Assembly: GCA_028274465.1 (NCBI GenBank)
Contig: CM051457.1
Span: 68,236,496-68,300,495 of the forward strand
From: Plantago ovata
Lineage: Eukaryota; Streptophyta; Magnoliopsida; Lamiales; Plantaginaceae
Direction: 5' to 3'
Length of the DNA: 64,000 nucleotides
Below the pieces are notes generated by a model that was not told where the DNA came from, made no database searches, and worked only from the letters and a program-made list of their open reading frames with translations. Shown here in pieces: positions 11,021 through 19,802 of the stretch. Each line of letters opens with the position of its first letter. Position 1 is the first letter of the stretch. The position numbers and the translations under genes were made by a program.

Positions 11021-11072
11021 TGGGGAAGTCGTGTGAGTCATTTTGTTTCTCTTTTTGTTATGCTACTGCTCG

Positions 11073-11192
11073 CAAGAAAAAAAATCAAAAAAAAAGAGAA
11101 AAAATTCCAGAAAAAAAAGAGAAAAAGAAAAAAGAAAAGAAAAGAATCTGGAAAAGAAAAAAAAGAAAAGACCCAAAAAAAGCAAAGAAGGG
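11073..11192 (+). repeat. A/G-rich simple-sequence tract
   Basis: About 120 bp of almost pure purine on the + strand, with runs of A up to nine broken by single G. It produces Lys/Glu-rich open frames that I regard as artefacts of composition. Copy B has the same tract at 34604-34725 with small length differences. Confidence 0.85.
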
Positions 11193-11678
11193 TCCAAAAA
11201 TAAAGCCAAATAGCAGTTTAGCAAAGTGTTGTGTCTTTTCCAATTCTTGTAATGTTCGTAATCGTGTTTTTCTATTTTTTATTTTTTTCTTGAGTGTCAT
11301 CTGTTCTAGACCACCCTCGTCCTGCCATTCAGGAAGTGGTGAATAGCTTAAGACTTTACTTAAGAGATGGGTAGAATAGGGGAGTGTTATCTTTTATAGG
11401 GAACCCTCCTTCGTTTGATGAGAGCCAGTACTGGTTCGACCTCTTTTGAGGAAAAGTCTTAACATGGTGGAACAGCAGTAAGTCCTCAGTTTCATAGGCA
11501 CGGGGCAACCATTCGTATCTTAGCATGCTTCATTACGTCGTCACTGACTAGTTCCAGGTAGAGAATGTTACGAGAGACTATCTTGTCTTGACATAAGTGC
11601 CTATGTGGATGTGTATAAGTCAATCGAGGTATTCTTCAACCTATATTCATGCTTTGATTTATATGGTTCTTGTTCATA

Positions 11679-12913
11679 TGTATTTTACACTTTCATTCGA
11701 GTCTTTTTCACCTATTTTAGCTATCCTCTATGTTAATTTAGCTATATTTTAGTGCGTTTTACTAGAATAGTTTCACGTTTCCCTTTAGATTTTATTTTAC
11801 AGGTTTTGGTTGAAATTCGAAGATTTCGGGGCAATTATATTGAAGTTGACAAGGAATTGGTGTTCCAGAAGCCTATTTGGAGTATCTGAAGGTTTCCGGA
11901 TAGGATTTGGAGTCTAGGGGCCGAATCTGGAGGTTAGAAGGCTACTAGAAGTCAGAAAACCGAGTCCGGAAAGGGGAAGAAATCCAAAAACACGTCGAAA
12001 ACGCGGAATTCCGCGAGGGGCGAACCACCCCACAGTAATTCGAAGCCTATATATAGTTGCTCAGTTTTCTCCGAAAATCATATCTTTCCAGACCTATTTT
12101 CTCACCTCTCTCGGTAGTTTTAGGTAGGGACTTCCCAGAGCCTGTTCTGGGGGTCCATAGCTTAGGGGACTCTTTTTCATAGCAGTTTGGAGCTCGTAGG
12201 ATCGCAATCATGCGGAGATTGACAACCTTCGGTAACTTTGTATCTTACAGTTTTATTCTACTTATTTTATTATATTCTTTCAACATGTTTTCTTCTATGA
12301 TTTCTGTTGATTGCATGCCTATTATGAGTAGCTAAACTTATCGTTGGTGGTAGTATGTGAATTCTTAGCGAAGGGAAGATAATCATGCTAATGGCTATAT
12401 CGCGCATTATACTCCGTGTGATTGCTTTATTTCGTTGATCAGACACAACCTAAATTCTCGTATGTTGTATTAATTATTATGCACAATTGGACACTTGTCG
12501 ACCTGTGTGCGACTTTATCTTCGTAGTGTTGAATAATTACGGAACACATTAGGACAATAGTGATTGACTTATCAGACCAATTATCTTCGTAGTGCTTAAT
12601 ATTTACAACAGGACACTAGATTGATTCAAAGATCTCTATGCAAGACCGAGGAATTTATGCATGATTATCGACCCGTTATGCTAAGAAGGATCATACTATC
12701 ACCAATCTCCATTATCTGCTAGAAACCCCTTTGCTATCTATTTGCTGTTTTTATATTCTAAATTAGATTTGATAAAGCTAGTTATAGTCCTGAGAGAACG
12801 ACACTCGAGTCATTCTACTGCTACACTACGGTTTTCGTTGTAGTTGTGGATTGCCTTTGGCTAAATACAAATATTATTTGACTGAACCGGAACCGACAAA
12901 TCCGCGTTCATCA
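11679..12913 (+). repeat. Gag-protease Gypsy 3' LTR, copy A (truncated start)
   Basis: The LTR lacks its first bases. The interior runs through ttcatatg directly into tattttacac, and compared with copy B about 140 bp including the PPT have been lost at an atgt microhomology. Most of the GC hairpin array is also deleted, leaving one unit near 12015-12030. It ends gttcatca and is followed by TSD cctat at 12914-12918. Confidence 0.88.
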
Positions 12914-13067
12914 CCTATCTAGCACCTAATCTAAGTCTTCAGCAAACGTTCCTCTTTTACAATGTCCTTAAAATTCTAAATTCCTATGGACCTTAAGAGT
13001 ACTAGTTACTGGACTTTCCTTAATTTAGCATGGTTAATTGCTCATCAAAATTACAACTTTCCTAACA

Positions 13068-13086
13068 AATTTTCCCCTTTTTGATG
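13068..13086 (-). other. Polypurine tract of the SIRE-like Copia, copy A
   Basis: Read on the minus strand this is catcaaaaaggggaaaatt, directly abutting the 3' LTR that starts tgttagg. The position and purine run fit the plus-strand primer of the element. Confidence 0.8.
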
Positions 13087-13449
13087 TTAGCAATCCATGG
13101 CTAAATTAATTGTTACCCTTTTAGAGGTTTCTGATGTTGAATAAATCAGTTGATTAATGCAAGCATACTTGAATAATTAAACAGTAAGCATAAGTAAATT
13201 GCATAATCAAAAACCAATAAGAGTCAAAAGCTTCATTGCTGATAGTTATCTTTCAGAAGTTTACATGAAATAGCAGAGATAACTTAAACAGAATCAGCAA
13301 ACAAAAACTTTAACAAAAACTATTACAGAGAGTTAAGCTCTTCCAGAAGATTTTCTCAAAATCTCTCTTACACTCTTCTCAGCAAGTGCAGTAAATTCAA
13401 CACAGTCCTTTTCGTAGTTTTCCAGAAGCCTACGGACTTGTAGTTGAAG

Positions 13450-13753
13450 TGTAACGACCCGGCCCACTAACGGGCCGAGACCTAGTCCAACGGGCTGGCA
13501 AGGTTACTCATGGGCGCTCTCCGAGGTGATATGCTGGCCCCACAGACCAACACGGGTTCTAATCTACGCACTTTGTCCTCACTCGTGCGCGCACCGGGAA
13601 CTTCCCAGTGGGTCACCCATCCTAGAATTGCTCTAGAGCAAGCACGCTTAAATCTGACGTTCTTATAGGTGGATTCCCGAAAAGAAAGCTGCACCTTGTT
13701 GGTATGAGTAGCGTTCTCAACCCTTTTAAGCTTCTGAAATCTGGGGCGTTACA
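13450..13753 (-). mobile_element. Cassandra-type solo LTR (5S-promoter TRIM)
   Basis: The segment runs from tgtaacgaccc to ggggcgttaca, is 304 bp long, and has inverted ends. Flanks tgaag (13445-13449) and cgaag (13754-13758) look like a 5-bp TSD with one change. On the minus strand it contains a 5S-rRNA-like core with aagcgtgcttg and aggatgggtgacc, diagnostic of Cassandra terminal-repeat elements in plants. It lies in the last coding part of the accessory gene; the coding frame continues on its far side for about 37 codons. Confidence 0.9.
13610..13652 (-). promoter_or_regulatory. 5S-rRNA-like internal RNA polymerase III promoter
   Basis: Read on the minus strand, ttaagcgtgcttg corresponds to box A of plant 5S rRNA and ctaggatgggtgacc to box C, separated as in 5S genes. 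It belongs to the Cassandra LTR. The segment between the boxes is diverged from 5S (ctctagagcaatt), so it is not a 5S gene. Confidence 0.8.
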
Positions 13754-15379
13754 CGAAGAATTCTTGCATTTTTGCAGGCAGTATGATGATGCTTTTTAGC
13801 ATTCATTTCCATGTAATTAGTCACCCACAAATGCATGCCCCAATTGCTGGCATGGAGAAGCTGTGTATCTGAAATGCTTTTCGGATGAATCTTTCTTAGC
13901 CAGAGAAGATATTCTTCTTGATCCTTAGCAGTGAGATAAAAGTACTCATAAGGAATCAATCCAAGTCTCTTCTTTGTTTTGTTTGTTACTGGGTCAGAGT
14001 AGTAAGCAATGCCAGGTAGTTTGATCAGATTTGGTTCTTGTCTATAAGTCTTACCAATGGCGATTCTTCTTACTGAGACCTCAAGATTCAACCATCTCCC
14101 AACAATATTTCTTGGGAGGAATTCTTCCCTTTGATTTCTTTCGACTTTGAGTTCAATCCATTTGAACATTTGATTCAATATGGTTGTAGGAAAGAACTCA
14201 TTTACCAGCAAGTCTTCCATCTTTAAGATCCAGCAACCATGAATGTTTCTGATAACATTTTGAGTGGTTTCTTCATTGCTGGTCTTTGTGTATTCGATGC
14301 CGGAGCCAATAACAATGCTGGCCAGCCTCTTCTCTTCCTGTCTTTGCCTTCTTCTTCTTGTCTTAGCATTGTCTTGATCTCTTGCTGAAGAGTCAGACGA
14401 GAAATGCTTTGAGTGGCCAGACGGAGTCAAGGCTGTTAAGGGTCTAGCTCTTATGGCTTGAGCTATTGTTTGATTGTCATCATCTTCATCATCTTCATTC
14501 AGATTGTGATGACTTTCAGTATGGCAAAAATCGTGAGTTTCAGCAGCGGTTTTTCTCTTTTTGGTAGTTGCTGAATTCAACTCAGACTCTGCTTGCCTTT
14601 TAGAACTTTGCTCTCTTTCAGCAAGCGGTTCTATGGGCAGTGGCTCATCAGCAGCAGGAGGGGTTAGGTTTTATTTTTCTGGTACTTTTCTTTTCCCCCT
14701 TAGACATGGATTGCAACATCGGAGTGATGTGCAGAGAATAGAACTCATTGCAATTTTCAGCAAGAGTGCTTAAACTATTATACTTCATGATGATTTGTTG
14801 CTGATCAGAAGTCATTTTTGACAACTCTCTTTGAATGCTCATCATGTTCTCTTCATGTCTTTTCTCTGTTGCGGCCTTCTCATCCATGAAAGTCTGAGCC
14901 TTTACGAGAGCATTCTTTGCTAGCTTGAGAGCTTGACTGACATCTTCTTCATAGCTCTTGTGATAAAGACTGATGTCTTTCTGAGCTATTGTCAAAGTTG
15001 TAGTGCGTCTCAGCACTGTAGCCAATATTTTTCCAAAGTCAAGTGGGCTCTCAGCAAGCAATGCCTCATCTCCTGCTTTGCAGGCATCATGGACTTTCTT
15101 CAGTGTCAAAATTCTAGGAGTAAACTCCTCAACTCTTGAGAACGACACTAGATGTGGTGTCAAGGAATGAACTTTAGTTCAGAAGCAAACTGATCATCCT
15201 GTAATAGCAATTCGGCTCTTAAGCTATCGTCTTTATCAGTGATGTAATCAGGAGGAGGAATCTGAACGACTTTGGGGTCTCGCTTGGATTGTTCATCCTC
15301 ATTTTCTGACAAGTAGTCGTCATCCTCAGATTCATCAAGTTCAACAACTTTAGAACCTTAATCAGCAGCTTCACTTCCT

Positions 15380-15566
15380 TTTTGTTGAGTGGTTGCTGAT
15401 GGCAACGCTTCAGACTCAACAACTTGAGTTTCACCAGTAGTTAGTTTTAATTGAGTAGTTGTTGAAGGCAACGTTTGAGACTCAATGACTGGAGTTTCGC
15501 CAGTAGTTAGTTTTAATTGAGTTTGGGGCTCAATTACTGGAGTTTCGCCAGTAGTAAAAGGAAGGG
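15380..15566 (-). repeat. Coding tandem repeats with TTGETPV motif
   Basis: On the minus strand three imperfect units occur in the accessory gene, each with TTGETPVIE or TTGETQVVE followed by a Gln/Thr/Leu-rich linker. A single related TTGETPVVE occurs in the left-edge fragment near 1360, so the array expanded in this copy. Confidence 0.75.
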
Positions 15567-16479
15567 AGGGGACTTCCTTTGATCTTACTCCTGAAGATTG
15601 ACCAATTTCTAGATCCTGCGTATGCCTTGCATGGATCAAGAGACTGTTCTTGAGAGTGCATTGGTAATCTTCATCTTGTTCATCATCATCATCAAGGTTT
15701 TCTTCTGTAACCTTGGCATCAGAAACTGGACTTTTGCCATTTTTCAAGGAAGCCCTTTTTCTGGCATATTCTTCTTCAGTATCAGCACCTTGAACAGGTG
15801 CTTGATTTTCAGCAGCAGCAGGAGGAGGTTGAGATTCTTGCTGAGGTTGTTGTTGTTCAGCTTGCTGATTTTCTTGTGGAGTATTTTCAGCAACTGTTAA
15901 CTTCAATCCTCTAGCATCAGGACTTGGACCTTGATTGTCATCATCATCGTCTTTCTTATCCTTGGAATCTTTCCCTTCATCATCACTGGGATCAGTGGGA
16001 ATGTTGTCATCTTCTTCTTCTTCATCATCATCGGTCAGAATTACTAGCTCAACGTGCTTGTATAAAGCAACACTTGTCACTTCCTCTTCCTTATTGATTT
16101 TGTGGGGATCAGCCACCACAGGTACAAATGAACCTTTGAGCATCACAGCTTGTTCAGCTGAAGAGGCACTCTTGAATTTTGCCTTCATATTCTCTCTGAT
16201 TAGAGCAATCAGATTAAAGCTCATTTGCTGAGAATATGTCATTTCTTCAGGAAGGATGGAGTGGACAAATGTTTCGAGCTTCAGCAGAGAAGATCTCTTT
16301 TTCTCATTTGAAAGATGAAGGTGAAGATCAGAGAAGTCCATTCGCCTATATCTTTGACAGTTGCTGACGGACTTAGCAACTTGTGACAAAGTAGTCCTTT
16401 TGAAGTTCAAGTACAGTTCTTCAGAACTTACTTGATGATCTTCAGTGATGATTACCACTTCAGTGGTCTCCTTTTGAGC

Positions 16480-16848
16480 CTGAAAAAGAACATTATTTAG
16501 ATCAGGATTGGTTTGGAAAATTGTTTTAGAGTTCAAAGCTGAAACATGAATTACCTGCTGAGATTCAGCAAGCTCATGTTGTACAATTTCCATTCCTTGA
16601 GGAGCTTGAATAGCATCCTCCATTTGTTCATCCTGAAATAAATTTGAGTTAGATACAAGTACTAAGATGTCAAACTTAGTTTTATTACCAAAAACATTAA
16701 CTACCTGCTGAGCAGGGAGTGTTGGTTCTGGTGCAGAGGCTTCAGCAACCATCTGACTTGCATCTTGAGAAGTCTGTAGAGATAACATAATATTAGCAAA
16801 AGAATAGGTTTCAGAAATTGAAGTTTTACTGATGGTTGAATTAACTAC
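16480..16848 (-). other. Three intron-like 3n segments in the accessory gene
   Basis: On the minus strand each segment begins gta after cagcag and ends cag. They are 16774-16848 (75 bp), 16633-16704 (72 bp) and 16480-16554 (75 bp). The pieces between them are 69 and 78 bp. All lengths are multiples of three and none of the segments contains an in-frame stop. They could be introns that can be retained (exitron-like) or coding repeats of about 25 residues. The left-edge fragment keeps an equivalent 75-bp segment at 366-440, also stop-free. Confidence 0.6.
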
Positions 16849-19029
16849 CTGCTAAAGAAGGACAGGTTGTGGCTCAGTCCTCTCAGCATTAACAGTTTCT
16901 TCAGCAGACTTCTTGTCTTGCTCTATTTGAGAAAGCTGTGCGGTTTCAGCAATCTCCCTTGTTTATGAAATGACAAGTTGAGCAGAAGCATCTTGACCCT
17001 TGAGCTCACTTCTTGTCATGAAGACATCAATGGATTTGTTGGATGATTCTTCAATCTCCAACTCCATTTGTTGGCTTATAGCTTCCAGTACAAGCTGGAC
17101 TTTGTCGATTGATGTCTTGGGTGAACTTGGGCCAGTATTCTCATCATCACGAGATGCGTCGTTGAATAATGCTTCTTGTGTTTCAGCAACTTCTGGAACT
17201 GGAACCATTTCTGACTCAGCAACTGGTCCTTGAGCAAGCGGGGTTTCAGCAACTTGATGAGTTGCTTGTTCAGCAACCATCTTTTCAGCAGCATCAGCAA
17301 GTGCCGCTTTTTGCAGATCAGCAGCAATGTCACTTGCTGGTTCCATAGTTTGATCATCTAAATTATCTACAATGTAGATATCTGGGACTTGGGCAGGAAT
17401 TTCATTTCCACTGCCTTGTGGTCTATTCTCAGTAGAAGTATCAACGTTAAGTTGATCAGTGAAGGCTTCCGCAAACACTTAAATGTTGCTGACATAGGTT
17501 TCAGTAACCACCTTGTCAACATCTACTGGCAAATGCGTTTCAGCATTTGTCTGGGAATTGTCTGAGAGGTCTTGGACAATAGGAACTGACTTGCGAGCCA
17601 GTGTTTTCTTCCTTGTGTTTCTGGTCCATTTCCTCTTAGGTACGGGATTTGCTGATGACGCTGTAGTCTGAGTGTCATCATCAGTTTTCCTCTTTTTCTT
17701 GTTAGATTTCTCCAGTTTCCCAGAGGCATCTATAGTTGCATTTTTAGCAACGGCTGCTGTACACGTACCTTGTTGATTTTCTACAGCAGTTTGATTTGTG
17801 TTACCACCACCAACAGCACTTTAATCTCTAAGTTGCTGAGTGGTAACATCTGCAGCTGTTGTATACCGTTCTTGCTGGCTTGTGCTGACAACATTTGCAG
17901 CTGTTGTCTTCTTTGATTGCTTTCCAGCAGTCTTAGGTACGTTCTGCTTGTAGAATGATCTTCCCACATTGCATACAAACGTTTTGATTGGCAATGGGTT
18001 TCTTAGCTGAATCCTGAAATGTTCAAGGATGTAGCATATCTTGATTCCATACATAACTGGAAGGGAAGGTGAGACCTTGTTGTCTTCTACCTTTACCTTA
18101 AACTTAGTAACACAATCAACAAGCCTGTTGAAAATGTACTTAGCCCGGTTAAGTTCTGTTTTATTTTCATGGATATGCATCAGCAATGGCCATCTTCTCA
18201 GGCCTACTTGGTCAATTCCTCCAACTTGGAAGTCATGAACTTTTATTAGTAGCAAAGCTACTAGACCAAGTGAGTGGCAGAGATGCTTTCTCTTAACGTG
18301 CTTTGTCCAAGTCACGGGAGCAATCTCGCCTTTCTTCATTTTCTCGTTTCTGACGTCACTGTAGAAAGCTTCAATTTCTTCGTCAGTGGCAGTGACGTCA
18401 GCTTCAGTTCCAGTGGTTGGAATCTGAAATATCTCCGCTAAATCAGTCCATTTCAGGACGATTTGCGTGTTCTGAACTGTAGTAAAGATCACTTTTTCAG
18501 TGACTCCTTTACTATCAGTAAGGGACTGGATTTCTGCATTGTTGTAGAATTCCATTGTATCAATCATGCTCACTTGCTTAGTGCGAGCAGATATAAAGTT
18601 CATGAGGCCTTGCTGCTTGATAAACTAAAGCGCCTCTTTATTCTCGTCGTCGAATTCTTGTTCATAAAAGTACCTAATGTACTTTTCTTTTGCAAAACCT
18701 CCCCATTGCATCAACATCTCACACTTTGCAGTGTCAAGATATGACGGAGGCATAGGTTTTTCTGAAATTCGGTCGTTTTTCAACACAACTTTCGTTGTGT
18801 TTGTAGCCGGAGTAGTCACCGGAGCAGTGTGTGTTTCAGCACTGTCAACCTTTGATGACTTTGAGGACTTAGAAGACTGTCTCTTGGGAGCCATTTCTTT
18901 TATAGGGCAGAAAAATGTGTACGAAAAGAGATAGTTTGCTTTTTGACCGGAGGTACAGTAGATTCAAGCTAAAATTTGCAGAGAAAGGAAATGTGAGTTA
19001 AAGAATTTTGTCATTTCTCTAACTCCTTC

Positions 19030-19037
19030 TTTATATA
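19030..19037 (-). promoter_or_regulatory. Candidate TATA box of the accessory gene, copy A
   Basis: On the minus strand tatataaa lies about 135 bp upstream of the ATG at 18894, in the noncoding gap between pol and the accessory gene. This would allow a separate transcript with a leader of about 100 bases. The site is unchanged in copy B (39798-39805). Confidence 0.55.
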
Positions 19038-19499
19038 GTGTCTCTGGTGTGTGAGAAACTCAATCGATTTGAGCTCTCAGCAAGGGTAAAACAGAGAAAC
19101 ATATGCGTTAGTGGAGCCTTTGCATTAAATGCGTAGTGGCCCACTAACTTGAAACCGTCAGAGCACTCTCTCTCTTTGTTTTATTAACCGTTAGATTAGT
19201 AACTCCTTTTAATCAATGGCCACGATTGAATTTCATGTCATGATTATTACGAGTTTATCTGTGCCCGATTAACGTCACAAATTGATTTTACCGAGTTTTA
19301 AGGGAATAGATTGCTTGCTGAAATAGACAAGAATCTTTTCAGCGAGTTTGAATTATCAACCTAGATACTTGCTGAAAGTTCCCCCTTACTTAGATATCTC
19401 GTATTTTTCTTAAGTTTAAAAGATATTTCTGATTTCCCGTATCAGTAAATACTTTTGTGCTTAAGATATCCTTTGGTAAAATCTGAGAGATGAGCTTAG

Positions 19500-19790
19500 C
19501 TCTTTTTCTGAGTTCCCGTCTCAGAATATTCCCTTGATACTTGAATACCTGTTTCAGTATCTTTGATTGTCTGAATGCCTGTTTCAGCAATCCTTAAGCT
19601 CTTTCTCTTATTGAGTGCCTGTCTCAGCAAGTGATCAAGTTTCCTAACAAATACCCGTTTTGAAGGAATTACTTGCTGAATGCCTGTTTCAGCAATCATG
19701 TAGTGACTTATCATTTCTTAGGAGAAATTAGTAGATGGAGCTTTTAAGTAAGAGTACTTTGGCTTGCTGAATACCTGTTTCAGCATTCTG
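19500..19790 (-). repeat. Degenerate short repeats downstream of pol, copy A
   Basis: About six dispersed copies of a unit resembling gaatgcctgtttcagcaat occur near 19512, 19545, 19575, 19614, 19677 and 19770 on the + strand. The spacing is irregular (30-90 bp). The unit contains the tcagcaa word that is abundant in the whole element. Copy B has one more unit by a 91-bp duplication. Confidence 0.7.
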
Positions 19791-19802
19791 CCAAGGGTAT
19801 CC

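Larger units (their letters stand above)
4772..12913 (+). mobile_element. Non-autonomous gag-protease Gypsy (TR-GAG-like), copy A
   Basis: The element is bounded by LTRs of the form tgatgaatg...gttcatca and a perfect TSD cctat (4767-4771, 12914-12918). The order is 5' LTR, tRNA-Asp-type PBS, gag-protease ORF, GC hairpin block, two small downstream ORFs, A-rich tract, truncated 3' LTR. No reverse transcriptase, RNase H or integrase motif occurs anywhere in the 5.6-kb interior, so it would have to be mobilised by another element. Such gag-only LTR elements have been described in plants as TR-GAG. The LTR style and PBS suggest an Athila relative. The second copy at 28256 is a tandem-duplication twin, not an independent insertion. 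Confidence 0.85.
1936..13067 (-). repeat. SIRE-like 3' LTR (copy A) broken by two insertions
   Basis: LTR-derived pieces are 1936-2757, 4133-4771 and 12914-13067. Together they align end to end with the uninterrupted LTR at 46556-48158. A solo LTR fills 2758-4132 and a gag-protease Gypsy fills 4772-12913. The LTR holds a G homopolymer near 1969-1981, a minus-strand TATA box (tatttata on the + strand, 4223-4230), and many copies of the word tcagcaa/ttgctga. Confidence 0.88.
13333..18894 (-). pseudogene. Accessory gene between Copia pol and 3' LTR, copy A
   Basis: The gene starts at the ATG at 18894 (MAPKRQSSKSSK) and ends with a stop at 13333-13335, in the env-like position of SIRE elements. 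In order it has a Ser/Lys-rich start, a globular region of about 230 residues (LKWTDLAEIFQI, HSLGLVALLLIKV) that may be related to plant-transposon protein domains, a Lys-rich stretch, an acidic Ala/Glu-rich region with repeated VAE, D/E runs near 15950-16040, TTGETP repeats, and a charged helical C-terminus (14650-15160). No clear signal peptide or membrane anchor is seen. Stops at 18628, 17821, 17480 and 16962, and a Cassandra insertion, break it; those at 17480 and 16962 are shared with copy B. Its role is unknown. Confidence 0.7.

Noticed and set aside
10990-11346. Lys/Glu-rich open frame (and its twin at 34521-34875)
   Set aside because: It is produced by the A/G simple-sequence tract; antisense Phe-rich frames arise in the same way.
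13610-13652. A 5S rRNA gene
   Set aside because: Only the promoter core is 5S-like, and it is embedded in a 304-bp LTR with tgtaac...gttaca ends and a TSD-like flank, which identifies Cassandra.
13333-18894. A classical env gene
   Set aside because: The position fits, but no signal peptide or convincing membrane segment is visible, so only a neutral name is justified.
19500-19790. CRISPR-like or satellite array
   Set aside because: Units are short, degenerate and irregularly spaced, in a eukaryotic retrotransposon context.
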